From contig DBQI01000043.1 of the NCBI GenBank assembly GCA_002305165.1, forward strand, positions 59,876 through 123,875: 64,000 nucleotides of DNA, given 5' to 3'. The position numbers were made by a program, and so were the translations under genes. The DNA is from Armatimonadetes bacterium UBA1398. GTDB taxonomy: Bacteria; Armatimonadota; Zipacnadia; UBA1398. The stretch's first letter is position 1. Each line of letters opens with the position of its first letter. This document shows, piece by piece, positions 42,951 through 50,239 of this stretch. Below the pieces are notes generated by a model that was not told where the DNA came from, did no database searches, and was given only the letters and a program-made list of their open reading frames with translations.

Positions 42951-43190
42951 GTGAACGAGACAACGGCGAAACGGAAGGGAGGCGTGAGAGCCTTGCTAGA
43001 GATGTGGCCCATACTGGCGCTGATAGCGGGATGGTTCGTGCTCCAGCGATGGATACTGCCCTCCCTGGGCGTACCCACTTGAATGGTGAACACATGTGGT
43101 CCGCAGGCTGCGGACACGACACAGAGTCAGACCCTCAATGAGGACAGCCCTCCACCGGGCAGCCCGGGCGAGCCTACCACGAAGCCCTAG
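42951..43190 (+). CDS. Candidate selenoprotein: small single-pass membrane protein with in-frame UGA
   Basis: The ORF runs GTG 42951 to UGA 43080-43082 (43 codons) and, if UGA is selenocysteine, on to TAG 43188-43190, giving 79 residues. The first part is basic, then MWPILALIAGWFVLQRWILPSLGVPT, one membrane helix ending at the UGA. The continuation UMVNTC gives a U-x4-C pair, followed by a hydrophilic Pro/Thr/Ser-rich tail. From memory, small bacterial proteins with helix-LG-[VI]-P-T-[C/U]-M-x3-C exist, with Cys replacing Sec in many. A SECIS-like hairpin follows the UGA and a good promoter precedes the gene. TTG 42993, 10 nt after AAGGGAGG, is an alternative start that leaves the helix intact. 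It is convergent with the DUF2993 gene, overlapping it by 4 bp. Function unknown; redox is inferred. Confidence 0.65.
43083..43121 (+). promoter_or_regulatory. Putative bacterial SECIS element
   Basis: GTCCGCA (43099-43105), loop GGC, TGCGGAC (43109-43115) form a perfect 7-bp stem whose loop begins with G and lies 23 nt after the UGA. Outer TGT (43095-43097) and ACA (43119-43121) can pair across a bulge. As I recall, bacterial SECIS rules ask for an apical loop 16-37 nt from the UGA with G in its first two positions. No T-run follows, arguing against an intrinsic terminator. Confidence 0.6.
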
Positions 43191-44041
43191 GATCCGTTGC
43201 GGATGGCTCGGCAGCGTAGACGCATGACCGAGCCATCCACCTCCGGCGGCAACAACTCGACCGGCAGCCCGGCCGCGTGGAGAGGCCGCACCGAGAAGAC
43301 CGGGTTGATCTCGCGCAACTTGGCGTTCACGGCCGTCTGTGGGAGCGGCCGTCCGCCCACCTTGGCGCTAACCCCCGAGAACAGCAGGTCCTGGCTCTGA
43401 CCCACTGTTAGCTTCCCTTCGAGACGAGCGGATAGGGGGATGATACCCAGCCGGACCCTCCCGTCCGCCACCATGCCGCCTCCGGGGAGAAAGCGCAGGC
43501 TCCCATCAACGATGAAGGGCGACTGGGCCACCAAGGCATCTCGCGCGTCGTTGGCGCGTACCTCCGCACGCACCCACAGGTCGCCCGCAGACTCCAACTC
43601 CAGGTTCCGGACCTGTCCCTCGCCGGACAACCGGCCTACCACCGCCTCGGCGGTGATGACGATGGTCTCGCAGCGCAGGTGCTCGATCTGCGCGCCATGG
43701 AAGCGCACCTCGATGTGATCGAATCGGCACGCGGGCGCGGCCGACTCCTCCCCCGTCGCGCGCGAGGATAGCGAACTCACCAGGGCGGCGGAGGGGATCT
43801 TCGCTAGCCGCCATTTCGCCACTTCGATGACGGCGTTGGCCACATTGAGGCCCTCCCGGGGCGTGCCCGACACCCCCTCCAGGGCGACAGCGACCCCTGC
43901 CGCGGGCCCGATGGCCGCCGCGATCGCCGTCTCGCACAGCCGGGCGAGATGATCGGCGTCACGCGGCTCGTCGCGCAGGCACAGGCCGAGCCACTCGGGT
44001 AGGCGGATGGAGCTATCCACCCAGGTACGCTCGCTTGACAT
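43187..44041 (-). CDS. DUF2993 (LmeA-like) phospholipid-binding domain protein
   Basis: A 284-residue protein. The middle and C-terminus follow the DUF2993 pattern: VANAVIEVAKWRLAKIPSAALV, FDHIEVRFHGAQIEHLRCET, IVDGSLRFLPGGGMVADGRVRLGIIPLSARLEGKLTV, and FSGVSAKVGGRPLPQTAVNAKLREINPVF. In Mycobacterium LmeA of this family binds phosphoinositides and supports cell-envelope lipoglycan maturation. No signal peptide is visible here. Its start overlaps the end of livF by 29 bp, so it is the last gene of the liv operon although its function looks unrelated to transport; a downstream start cannot be excluded. Confidence 0.75.
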   Translation of the reverse strand: MSSERTWVDSSIRLPEWLGLCLRDEPRDADHLARLCETAIAAAIGPAAGVAVALEGVSGTPREGLNVANAVIEVAKWRLAKIPSAALVSSLSSRATGEESAAPACRFDHIEVRFHGAQIEHLRCETIVITAEAVVGRLSGEGQVRNLELESAGDLWVRAEVRANDARDALVAQSPFIVDGSLRFLPGGGMVADGRVRLGIIPLSARLEGKLTVGQSQDLLFSGVSAKVGGRPLPQTAVNAKLREINPVFSVRPLHAAGLPVELLPPEVDGSVMRLRCRAIRNGS

Positions 44042-44720
44042 CCTCGTCAGTCCTCAAGTTGGCCGCGTCGTCCGCAAGTACCATGTGCCCCGTTTCGAGG
44101 ACGCAGCCGTGATGAGCGGTTCGCAAGGCCATGCTGGCGTTCTGCTCGACCAGCAGGATCGTGACTTCCGTTTCGTGGTTGATCTGCGCGATCTTGCCGA
44201 AGATCGCCTGTACCAGGTTCGGCGCGAGACCCAGAGAGGGCTCATCGAGTAGCAGCAGGCGTGGGTTGCCCATGAGCGCGCGAGCAATGGCGAGCATCTG
44301 CTGCTCCCCACCACTGAGGGTGCCGGCACTCTGCCTCTCCCGCTCCTTGAGCCGGGGGAACAGCTCGTAGACGACCCCCTTCGACTCCGACACGCTGCGG
44401 CGGTCCCGGCGGAGGTATGCGCCCATGTCCAGGTTCTCTGCCACCGTAAGCTCCGCGAAGACGTGCCTGCCTTCGGGCACATGAGAGATGCCACGAGCCA
44501 CGATGCGGTGAGGTGGACAGCGGGTAATGTCCTCACCATCGAACTCGATGGTACCCGCAGTTGGCCTCAGCAGGCCCGAGACGGCGCGGAGCAACGACGT
44601 CTTCCCCGCGCCGTTAGCGCCGATGAGCGCGCAGATGCGACCTCGCTCGACCTCAAGGCTGACGCCGTGGAGGGCCTCGATGGCTCCATAGGCGACTCGG
44701 AGGTCACTGATCCGAAGCAT
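44013..44720 (-). CDS. livF: Branched-chain amino acid ABC transporter ATPase LivF
   Basis: A 235-residue ATPase. It has Walker A GANGAGKTSL, the LivF-typical block HIVARGISHVPEGRHVFAELTVAENL, signature LSGGEQQMLAIARAL, Walker B LLLLDEPSLGLAP and TILLVEQNASMAL in the H-loop region, where LivF/LivG proteins carry EQN/EHD in place of histidine-first motifs. Its start overlaps livG by 17 bp. With LivG it powers uptake of leucine, isoleucine and valine or related ligands. Confidence 0.95.
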   Translation of the reverse strand: MLRISDLRVAYGAIEALHGVSLEVERGRICALIGANGAGKTSLLRAVSGLLRPTAGTIEFDGEDITRCPPHRIVARGISHVPEGRHVFAELTVAENLDMGAYLRRDRRSVSESKGVVYELFPRLKERERQSAGTLSGGEQQMLAIARALMGNPRLLLLDEPSLGLAPNLVQAIFGKIAQINHETEVTILLVEQNASMALRTAHHGCVLETGHMVLADDAANLRTDEDVKRAYLGG

Positions 44721-45528
44721 CGACCGTGTCCCCCCGTCCCAGGTACGCCTGAATCACCAAGGGGTCGTTCCGTACTGCGGCGGGGTCTCCCTCACAGATC
44801 CTCTCGCCCAGGTCCAGCACCGTGATCGTGTCGCAGAGCTCCATAACCATGCGCATGTCATGCTCGATGACCAGGATGGTCAACTCATACTGCTCGAGGA
44901 TCCGCTCGACGAGCTGCATGAGGGCGTCCGTCTCGCTCGCATTGAGGCCGGCAGCGGGCTCGTCCAGCAGGAGGAGCTTCGGCCGCGTCGCCAGAGCGCG
45001 CAGGATCTCCAGCCGTCGCTGCTCGCCGTACGGGAGTGCGCCGGCGGGCTCCTTAGCTCGGTGGGCCAGGCCGAACTCATCCAGCAGCTCGCTGGTCCTC
45101 TGATGCAGCTCCGCCTCCCTCAGGTGGAAGGTGTAGCCCTGGACTAGCCCGTGGATCCAGCCATAGCCCGACCTCCAACTCCCGGCAGTGCGGACGTTCT
45201 CGAACACAGAGATGCCCTTGAACAGCCGTATGTTCTGGAAAGTGCGGGCGACGCCGAGGCGGTTGATAGCGTGTGGCGCCAAGTGGCCGATCTCCCGCCC
45301 CTCCATGCGGATGCTGCCGGAGGAGAGCGGCGTGGCGCCTGTGATGAGGTTGAAGACCGTGGTCTTGCCCGCGCCGTTCGGCCCGATCAGCCCGTGGATG
45401 CTGCCTCGACCGATGGCCATGTCGAGGTTGCGAACGGCTGCCAGGCCTCCGAAGAACCGGCTGACGCTCTGAAGTTCCAGCATGGCATCGGGGACGGGGG
45501 CCGCGAGATGGCCCGGATCGCTAGCCAT
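44704..45528 (-). CDS. livG: Branched-chain amino acid ABC transporter ATPase LivG
   Basis: A 274-residue ATPase. After an unusual N-terminal tail MASDPGHLAAPVPDA it has LELQSVSRFFGGLAAV, Walker A GPNGAGKTT, the LivG hallmark INRLGVARTFQNIRLFKGISVFENV, a degenerate signature PYGEQRRLEILRAL, Walker B LLLLDEPAAGLNASE and TILVIEHDMRMVMELCD. It overlaps livM by 8 bp and livF by 17 bp, which indicates tight translational coupling. Confidence 0.95.
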   Translation of the reverse strand: MASDPGHLAAPVPDAMLELQSVSRFFGGLAAVRNLDMAIGRGSIHGLIGPNGAGKTTVFNLITGATPLSSGSIRMEGREIGHLAPHAINRLGVARTFQNIRLFKGISVFENVRTAGSWRSGYGWIHGLVQGYTFHLREAELHQRTSELLDEFGLAHRAKEPAGALPYGEQRRLEILRALATRPKLLLLDEPAAGLNASETDALMQLVERILEQYELTILVIEHDMRMVMELCDTITVLDLGERICEGDPAAVRNDPLVIQAYLGRGDTVDASDQ

Positions 45529-46600
45529 TCGCAGGTCCCTCCCGCCGGCTCAGGCGGCGCCGCAGTCTTGCCGCCGAGTCCCGCATCCACTGGAACGACA
45601 GCTCCCAGCCGCCCTTGAACCACAGGCTCCGGACCAGCATCATCACGATGAGCAGCACGGAGTAGACGACCATCTTGTTGCCGATGAGCTTCTGCAACCA
45701 GGGCCACTTCGTGAGCTGAAGCATCTCCCCCGGCAACATGCCGAGGGTTATGGCGGCGATCACCGTGCCCGTGATCGAGCCCGATCCGCCGAGCACCACC
45801 ATCAGCACGAACTCGACGGACCGGACCCAACTCAAGTCCACGGGCATGTAGCTTCCGAGCCGATGGGCGAGTAGCCCCCCACCGATGCCCGCGATGCCAG
45901 CCGAGAGGGCCATGGCATTGACCTTCACCCGAGTCGTCGCGATGCCCAGTGACTCGGCCGCGATCTCATCCTCCCGCAGGGCGACGAAGCACCGGCCGGG
46001 TACGCTGGTAGCGATGTTGCGGCACACGATGAGAGTGAGCACCAGGGCGACACCGATGACGGGGTAGGTCGTGAACCTGGGGATCCCGTGCATCCCCAGG
46101 GGACCACCCAAGGAGGCGGTGTTGTCAAGAACCACCCGCATGATCTCACCGAAGCCCAGGGTGGCGATGGCCAGATAGTCTCCCCGTAAGCGTAGGGTCG
46201 GGATGCCGACCAGGTACCCGAACAGCGCCGCGACGAGGCCGCCCGCGAGCAGTGACGCCATGAAGAACACGGCCGCCGCGGGGCTATCAAGCTGCGCGGG
46301 CATTCCCGGCCCCCAGCCGAAAAGCCGCGGGCCCACCATCGTGGAGAGTCCACCGGCTGTATAGGCTCCGATGCCAGCGAAGGCGGCGTGGCCGATGGAG
46401 AACAGGCCTGCTTGGCCGTTCACGATGTTCAAACCGAGAGCGATGACCGCGTAGATGAGGCCCAGCGCGAGTGGGTCGAGATGGAAGGTCGGAAGGACCT
46501 TGGGGATCCCATAGCCGATCGCGGCGGCCGCCAGGGAGAGACCGGCAGCGGCCAGCAGCCAGTGCCCATACACCCTGACCGGATCGGGACGATAGGCCAT
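45521..46600 (-). CDS. livM: Branched-chain amino acid ABC transporter permease LivM
   Basis: A 359-residue integral membrane permease with about nine helices. Family blocks are LIYAVIALGLNIVNGQAGLFSIGHAAFAGIGAYTAG, LRLRGDYLAIATLGFGEIMRVVLDN and the EAA-like cytoplasmic loop GRCFVALREDEIAAESLGIATTRVKVNAMALSAG. It has the usual longer LivM form with an extended C-terminus. It starts 4 bp after livH and pairs with LivH to form the channel. Confidence 0.95.
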   Translation of the reverse strand: MAYRPDPVRVYGHWLLAAAGLSLAAAAIGYGIPKVLPTFHLDPLALGLIYAVIALGLNIVNGQAGLFSIGHAAFAGIGAYTAGGLSTMVGPRLFGWGPGMPAQLDSPAAAVFFMASLLAGGLVAALFGYLVGIPTLRLRGDYLAIATLGFGEIMRVVLDNTASLGGPLGMHGIPRFTTYPVIGVALVLTLIVCRNIATSVPGRCFVALREDEIAAESLGIATTRVKVNAMALSAGIAGIGGGLLAHRLGSYMPVDLSWVRSVEFVLMVVLGGSGSITGTVIAAITLGMLPGEMLQLTKWPWLQKLIGNKMVVYSVLLIVMMLVRSLWFKGGWELSFQWMRDSAARLRRRLSRREGPANG

Positions 46601-46604
46601 GACC

Positions 46605-47552
46605 TCACACCTTCTCCGGCTCGTGCCGCCCGAAGAGGCCCGACGGCCTCAGCAGGAGCACCAGGATCAGTATGAGGAAGCCCAGGGCCTGCCGGTAGTT
46701 CGACCCCACGATGACGAGGTCGCTACCCCACATCCGCCCAATGGGTATGGAGCAGGCGGCAACCAGCGTCTCGGCCACACCCATAATGAACCCGCCCACC
46801 ATGGCGCCGGGCACATTGCCGATGCCTCCCACCACGGCCGCGACGAAGGCCTTCAGCCCTGGGTCCATCCCCATGAGGGGGTCGGCCGCCCCGAACTTCA
46901 TGCCCCACATGACCCCACCCGCTCCGGCCAGAGCGCTACCCAGAGCGAAGGTCCCTGTAATGACTCGGTTCACGTCCACGCCCATGAGCCGCGCGGCCTC
47001 GGGATCCTGGGAGACGGCGCGCATGGCCTTGCCGAACCGGGTGAACTTCACGATGGCTTGCAGCGCGACGAGCAGGAGCAAGGTAGAGGCGAAGATGACC
47101 AGGTCGGAGACGTAGACGTAGAAGCCGTACCGCTCGGCGAGGGCCTCGATGCGGTGGTCGCTCAGCAGTGCCGGAAAGGCATGGCGCCCGGCCCCGAGCT
47201 TCCACTGACCCACACTCTCGAGAAACAGCGACACACCAATGGCAGTAATGAGCGACGCGAGCCGTGGCGCGTTCCTCAGGGGCCGGTAGGCAACGAACTC
47301 GATGGCGACCCCGAGCGCCGCACAGAACGCCATCGATACCGGCATGATGAGGGGAAACCAGACGGGGATGCCGTAATGGGCCGCCCACATCGCGGCGTAG
47401 ATGGCTACGAATGCCCCCACCATGAGGATATCCCCATGGGCGAAGTTGATGAGCTTCAGCACGCCGTACACCATGGTGTAACCAAGGGCGATCAGCGCGA
47501 TGATCGCCCCCAGGCTAAGACCGTTGGTGAGCTGCTGAAGCCAGAAGATCAC
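46605..47552 (-). CDS. livH: Branched-chain amino acid ABC transporter permease LivH
   Basis: A 315-residue permease. The start WLQQLTNGLSLGAIIALIALGYTMVYGVLKLINFAHGD is the LivH signature, with ARLASLITAIGVSLFLESVGQ and the cytoplasmic loop RFGKAMRAVSQDPEAARLMGVDVNRVI. The ATG overlaps the stop of the binding-protein gene by 4 bp (ATGA). Confidence 0.95.
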   Translation of the reverse strand: MIFWLQQLTNGLSLGAIIALIALGYTMVYGVLKLINFAHGDILMVGAFVAIYAAMWAAHYGIPVWFPLIMPVSMAFCAALGVAIEFVAYRPLRNAPRLASLITAIGVSLFLESVGQWKLGAGRHAFPALLSDHRIEALAERYGFYVYVSDLVIFASTLLLLVALQAIVKFTRFGKAMRAVSQDPEAARLMGVDVNRVITGTFALGSALAGAGGVMWGMKFGAADPLMGMDPGLKAFVAAVVGGIGNVPGAMVGGFIMGVAETLVAACSIPIGRMWGSDLVIVGSNYRQALGFLILILVLLLRPSGLFGRHEPEKV

Positions 47553-48823
47553 GGCACGTCGGGTTGCACGGTGTCGACGAAGGTCTGCTCACCGTCGCGC
47601 AGCTCCAGGATGACCGCCGACTTCGTCGCATTGCGGTCCTCGTCGATGGTGATCGTGCCGGTGACGCCCTCGAAACCCGACGTAGCGGCCAGAGCATCGC
47701 GGACGGCTAGGCGATCACGGGGGTCGCTCACACTCCGGATCGCCTGGACTAGGATGCGAACACCATCGTACGCCGTGGCCGCCATAGCACTGGGGGCCTC
47801 ACCCCAGCGCTTCTCATAGCTCTTCACGAAGGACTGCACGATGGGAGACTCATCGGCCTTGCTGTAGTGGTTGGCGAAGAAGCAGTTATTCGTGGCCTCC
47901 TTGCCAATGGCGTCGACGTCTGGTGAGTCCCAGCCATCGCCGCCGACGATGGGGATATCGAGGCCGCGCTTCCGCGCCTGGCTCGCTAGCTGACCCGAGT
48001 CGTCGTAGTAGCAGGGCACGAAGAGGACATCGGGCTCCTGCTGCTTGGCCCGGTCCAGCTCGACGCTGAAGTCCTGCTGGTCCTTGCCCCACCCCTGGGA
48101 CAGCACGATCTCCCCACCCAGCCGACCGAAGGCGGCGGTGAAGTCATTCGCGAGGCCAACGGAGTAGTCGTTGTCTCCGGGGTACAGGATGGCGGCTCTA
48201 CGTGCTTCGAGGTTCTCGAAAGCGAACTTAGCGCAGGCGTATCCCTGCTGCTGGTCAGTGAAACACGTTCGGAAGATGAAGTCGCCCTTCTTGGTCACCT
48301 CGGGATTAGTGGACGACGGCGAGAGCATGGGCACGCCCTCCTCCTGACAGATGGGCGCGCCGACGAGGCTGAGGCTGGACGCCAGCTCACCGACGACGGC
48401 GACAACCTCGTCGTCATTGATGAGCTTGTTGAGGATCAGTCCCACGTCCTCGGTCTTGCAGCGGTCGTCCTGGAGGATGAGGTGGATCGAGGGACCGCCG
48501 TTCCAGTCCGCCGCCTCCATCTCTTCGAGAGCGAGGATCATAGCCTTGGCTGAGTCCTGCCCGAATACCGCCTGGGCCCCCGTGAGGCCGAAGTAGGCGC
48601 CGACGGGGATGCCGTTCTCGCGGTCACCGTAGCTGCCTTCCTGGACGCTCGCCGAGGCATGGACACCGTCCGACGGCGCCTGGCCGCCACTCGTCGAGGC
48701 CACAGTAGGTGAACCGCTCTCGGGCGCGGCGGGGGGAGGGCAGCCGCAGAGCAGCGTGACGGCCAGAAGTGCCGCAGTCGTAGCGGCCACCAGTCCCGGG
48801 TGTTCACCAATCCTAGGCATCAT
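47549..48823 (-). CDS. livJ: Branched-chain amino acid-type ABC transporter substrate-binding lipoprotein
   Basis: A 424-residue periplasmic binding protein with lipobox TLLCGC (Cys28), a Ser/Gly-rich linker, then the LivJ/K-type peripla_BP_6 fold: GIPVGAYFGLTGAQAVFGQDSAKAM, LILNKLINDDEVVAVVGELASSLSLVGAPICQEEGVPMLSPSSTNPEVTKKGDFIFRTCF and YDGVRILVQAIRSVSDP. AGGGAG lies just before a double ATG. It is 57 bp downstream of the methyltransferase-like gene and first of the transporter genes. Ligand specificity (amino acid, amide or urea) is open. Confidence 0.92.
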   Translation of the reverse strand: MMPRIGEHPGLVAATTAALLAVTLLCGCPPPAAPESGSPTVASTSGGQAPSDGVHASASVQEGSYGDRENGIPVGAYFGLTGAQAVFGQDSAKAMILALEEMEAADWNGGPSIHLILQDDRCKTEDVGLILNKLINDDEVVAVVGELASSLSLVGAPICQEEGVPMLSPSSTNPEVTKKGDFIFRTCFTDQQQGYACAKFAFENLEARRAAILYPGDNDYSVGLANDFTAAFGRLGGEIVLSQGWGKDQQDFSVELDRAKQQEPDVLFVPCYYDDSGQLASQARKRGLDIPIVGGDGWDSPDVDAIGKEATNNCFFANHYSKADESPIVQSFVKSYEKRWGEAPSAMAATAYDGVRILVQAIRSVSDPRDRLAVRDALAATSGFEGVTGTITIDEDRNATKSAVILELRDGEQTFVDTVQPDVP

Positions 48824-48880
48824 CGGTCTCCCTCTCCGTGTTCAACCAGCGGCGCGGCTCAGGGGACCGACCCGGTGGCC

Positions 48881-49762
48881 CTAAGCCATTACCGCTTGAG
48901 CGATGGCCCGGATGTGGTCGGGGGTGGACCCACAACACGCCCCAAGCCATCGGGCGCCCATGTCACGGAACCGCTTCGCGTTCGCAGCTATCTCCTCGGG
49001 GGTTTCATCGAACACCGTCACGCCATCCACGAGCCGAGGCATACCCGCGTTGGGCTGCACGATGACGGGTAGGGGGGTGGCCCGCACGAAGGCCTCCACA
49101 ACGCCCACGGCCTGGACCGACCCAACGCCACAGTTGAGCCCCATACCGTCCACCCCGGCCTCTGCCAGGCGCTCGGCCGCTTGCTCGGGCGTCACCCCGA
49201 ACACGGTCCGACCGTTCTCCTGGAAGCTCAGGGTGCAGTAGACGGGCAGATCGGGGGCCGCTTCGCGGGCGGCTTCCACCGCGATGATCGCCTCGGCAAG
49301 GTCCATCATGGTCTCGATGAGGATGCAGTCCGCGCCACCCTCACTGAGGCCCGCGATCTGGCGGATGAAGCCCGCCCTGGCTTCGGCGAGGGGCATATCG
49401 CCGTAGGGCTCCAGGAGCTGGCCCGAGGGGCCCACATCGCCCGCGACGAACACGGCCTCCCCCACGGCCTCACGCGCCAGCCGGACACCCAGGGCGTTCA
49501 GTTCCTCGCACCGGGCCTCTAGGCCCGACGAGGCGAGTTTGGCGGGGGAGCCACCGAAGGTGTTGCTCGTCACGACGCCCGCACCAGCCTCGGCGTAGGC
49601 TCTCGCCACGGCCGCGACCGCCTCGGGGTGGGACAGGTTCCACGCCTCGGCGCATTGCCCCGAGACCAGGCCGGCGGCCTGCAGTTGCGTGCCTGTCGCA
49701 CCGTCGCCGACGAGGCAACCCCGCTCCAACGTGGCCCGAATGTCTCTCCCGCCTGGTTTCAT
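48881..49762 (-). CDS. Homocysteine S-methyltransferase family protein (MetH N-terminal-like)
   Basis: A 293-residue TIM-barrel zinc methyltransferase resembling the homocysteine-binding module of cobalamin-dependent methionine synthase. It has GDGATGTQLQAAGL at the start, AEAGAGVVTSNTFGGSP, the first zinc cysteine in GLNCGVG, and the paired zinc cysteines in WLGACCGSTPDHIRAI. Cobalamin and folate domains are absent, so it acts with a partner or on S-methylmethionine/betaine-like donors. ATG 49762 is chosen over upstream ATGs because TATAAT sits 6 nt before it, which suggests a leaderless mRNA. It heads the liv operon, hinting at sulfur amino acid transport. Confidence 0.9.
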   Translation of the reverse strand: MKPGGRDIRATLERGCLVGDGATGTQLQAAGLVSGQCAEAWNLSHPEAVAAVARAYAEAGAGVVTSNTFGGSPAKLASSGLEARCEELNALGVRLAREAVGEAVFVAGDVGPSGQLLEPYGDMPLAEARAGFIRQIAGLSEGGADCILIETMMDLAEAIIAVEAAREAAPDLPVYCTLSFQENGRTVFGVTPEQAAERLAEAGVDGMGLNCGVGSVQAVGVVEAFVRATPLPVIVQPNAGMPRLVDGVTVFDETPEEIAANAKRFRDMGARWLGACCGSTPDHIRAIAQAVMA

Positions 49763-49768
49763 GCGGCC

Positions 49769-49799
49769 ATTATACACACGAGGGGTCTGGAATCCAGAC
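49769..49799 (-). promoter_or_regulatory. Leaderless promoter with overlapping palindromic operator
   Basis: On the minus strand a perfect -10 TATAAT (49774-49769) lies 17 bp from CTGGAT (3 of 6). A 15-bp palindrome GTCTGGA-A-TCCAGAC (49785-49799) covers the -35. Transcription is predicted to begin at about 49762, the A of the methyltransferase ATG, and no Shine-Dalgarno is present. Confidence 0.55.
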
Positions 49800-49914
49800 G
49801 GGCGGCGGTGAGCCATGGACGCAGGTCTCGAGGTCCTGTGCATCCGAATGTGCTAGACTCTTGTGGTCAGCCGCTCCGCGAGGCTGACAAGATGGGAAGG
49901 CTGGTAGCGCGCTG

Positions 49915-50211
49915 ATGTTCGGAGCGAAGTGCCCCGATTGCGGGTACGGCAACCCTATCTTCTACGGCAACTACTACTGCCCCCGGTGCAAGACGGTCTT
50001 CAGCCCCGAGGAGTGGAAGCAAAGGCTCCACCCATCACACACCTCCCGCAAACCTGCGGAGCCTACCGGTCTCCGGCCCGACGACCCAGCCCCCGACAGC
50101 GCGTCCACCGAGCAGACCCTCTACTACTGCCCCCGCTGCAAAGCCAAGGTTCCGCCGTGGGCCCTCTACTGCGGCAACTGCGGCTACCGTTTCGCCGGCA
50201 CGAAGGCCTGA
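49915..50211 (+). CDS. Double zinc-ribbon protein
   Basis: A 98-residue soluble protein with two four-cysteine ribbons: CPDCGYGNPIFYGNYYCPRC at the N-terminus and CPRCKAKVPPWALYCGNC at the C-terminus, joined by a Pro/Ser-rich linker. Each C-x2-C...C-x2-C set should bind one zinc. Such proteins are often adaptor or regulatory parts; no specific role can be given. Its leader contains a hairpin GTCAGCC/GGCTGAC (about 49866-49888). It is transcribed away from the methyltransferase-liv operon. Confidence 0.75.
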   Translation: MFGAKCPDCGYGNPIFYGNYYCPRCKTVFSPEEWKQRLHPSHTSRKPAEPTGLRPDDPAPDSASTEQTLYYCPRCKAKVPPWALYCGNCGYRFAGTKA

Positions 50212-50239
50212 GCTCTACCGCTCCAGCACCCGGCGCCGC

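Noticed and set aside
43080..43082. Plain stop codon for a 43-residue peptide
   Set aside because: Possible, but the read-through residues, the U-x4-C pairing and the hairpin make selenocysteine the better reading; kept as a candidate and not as proven.
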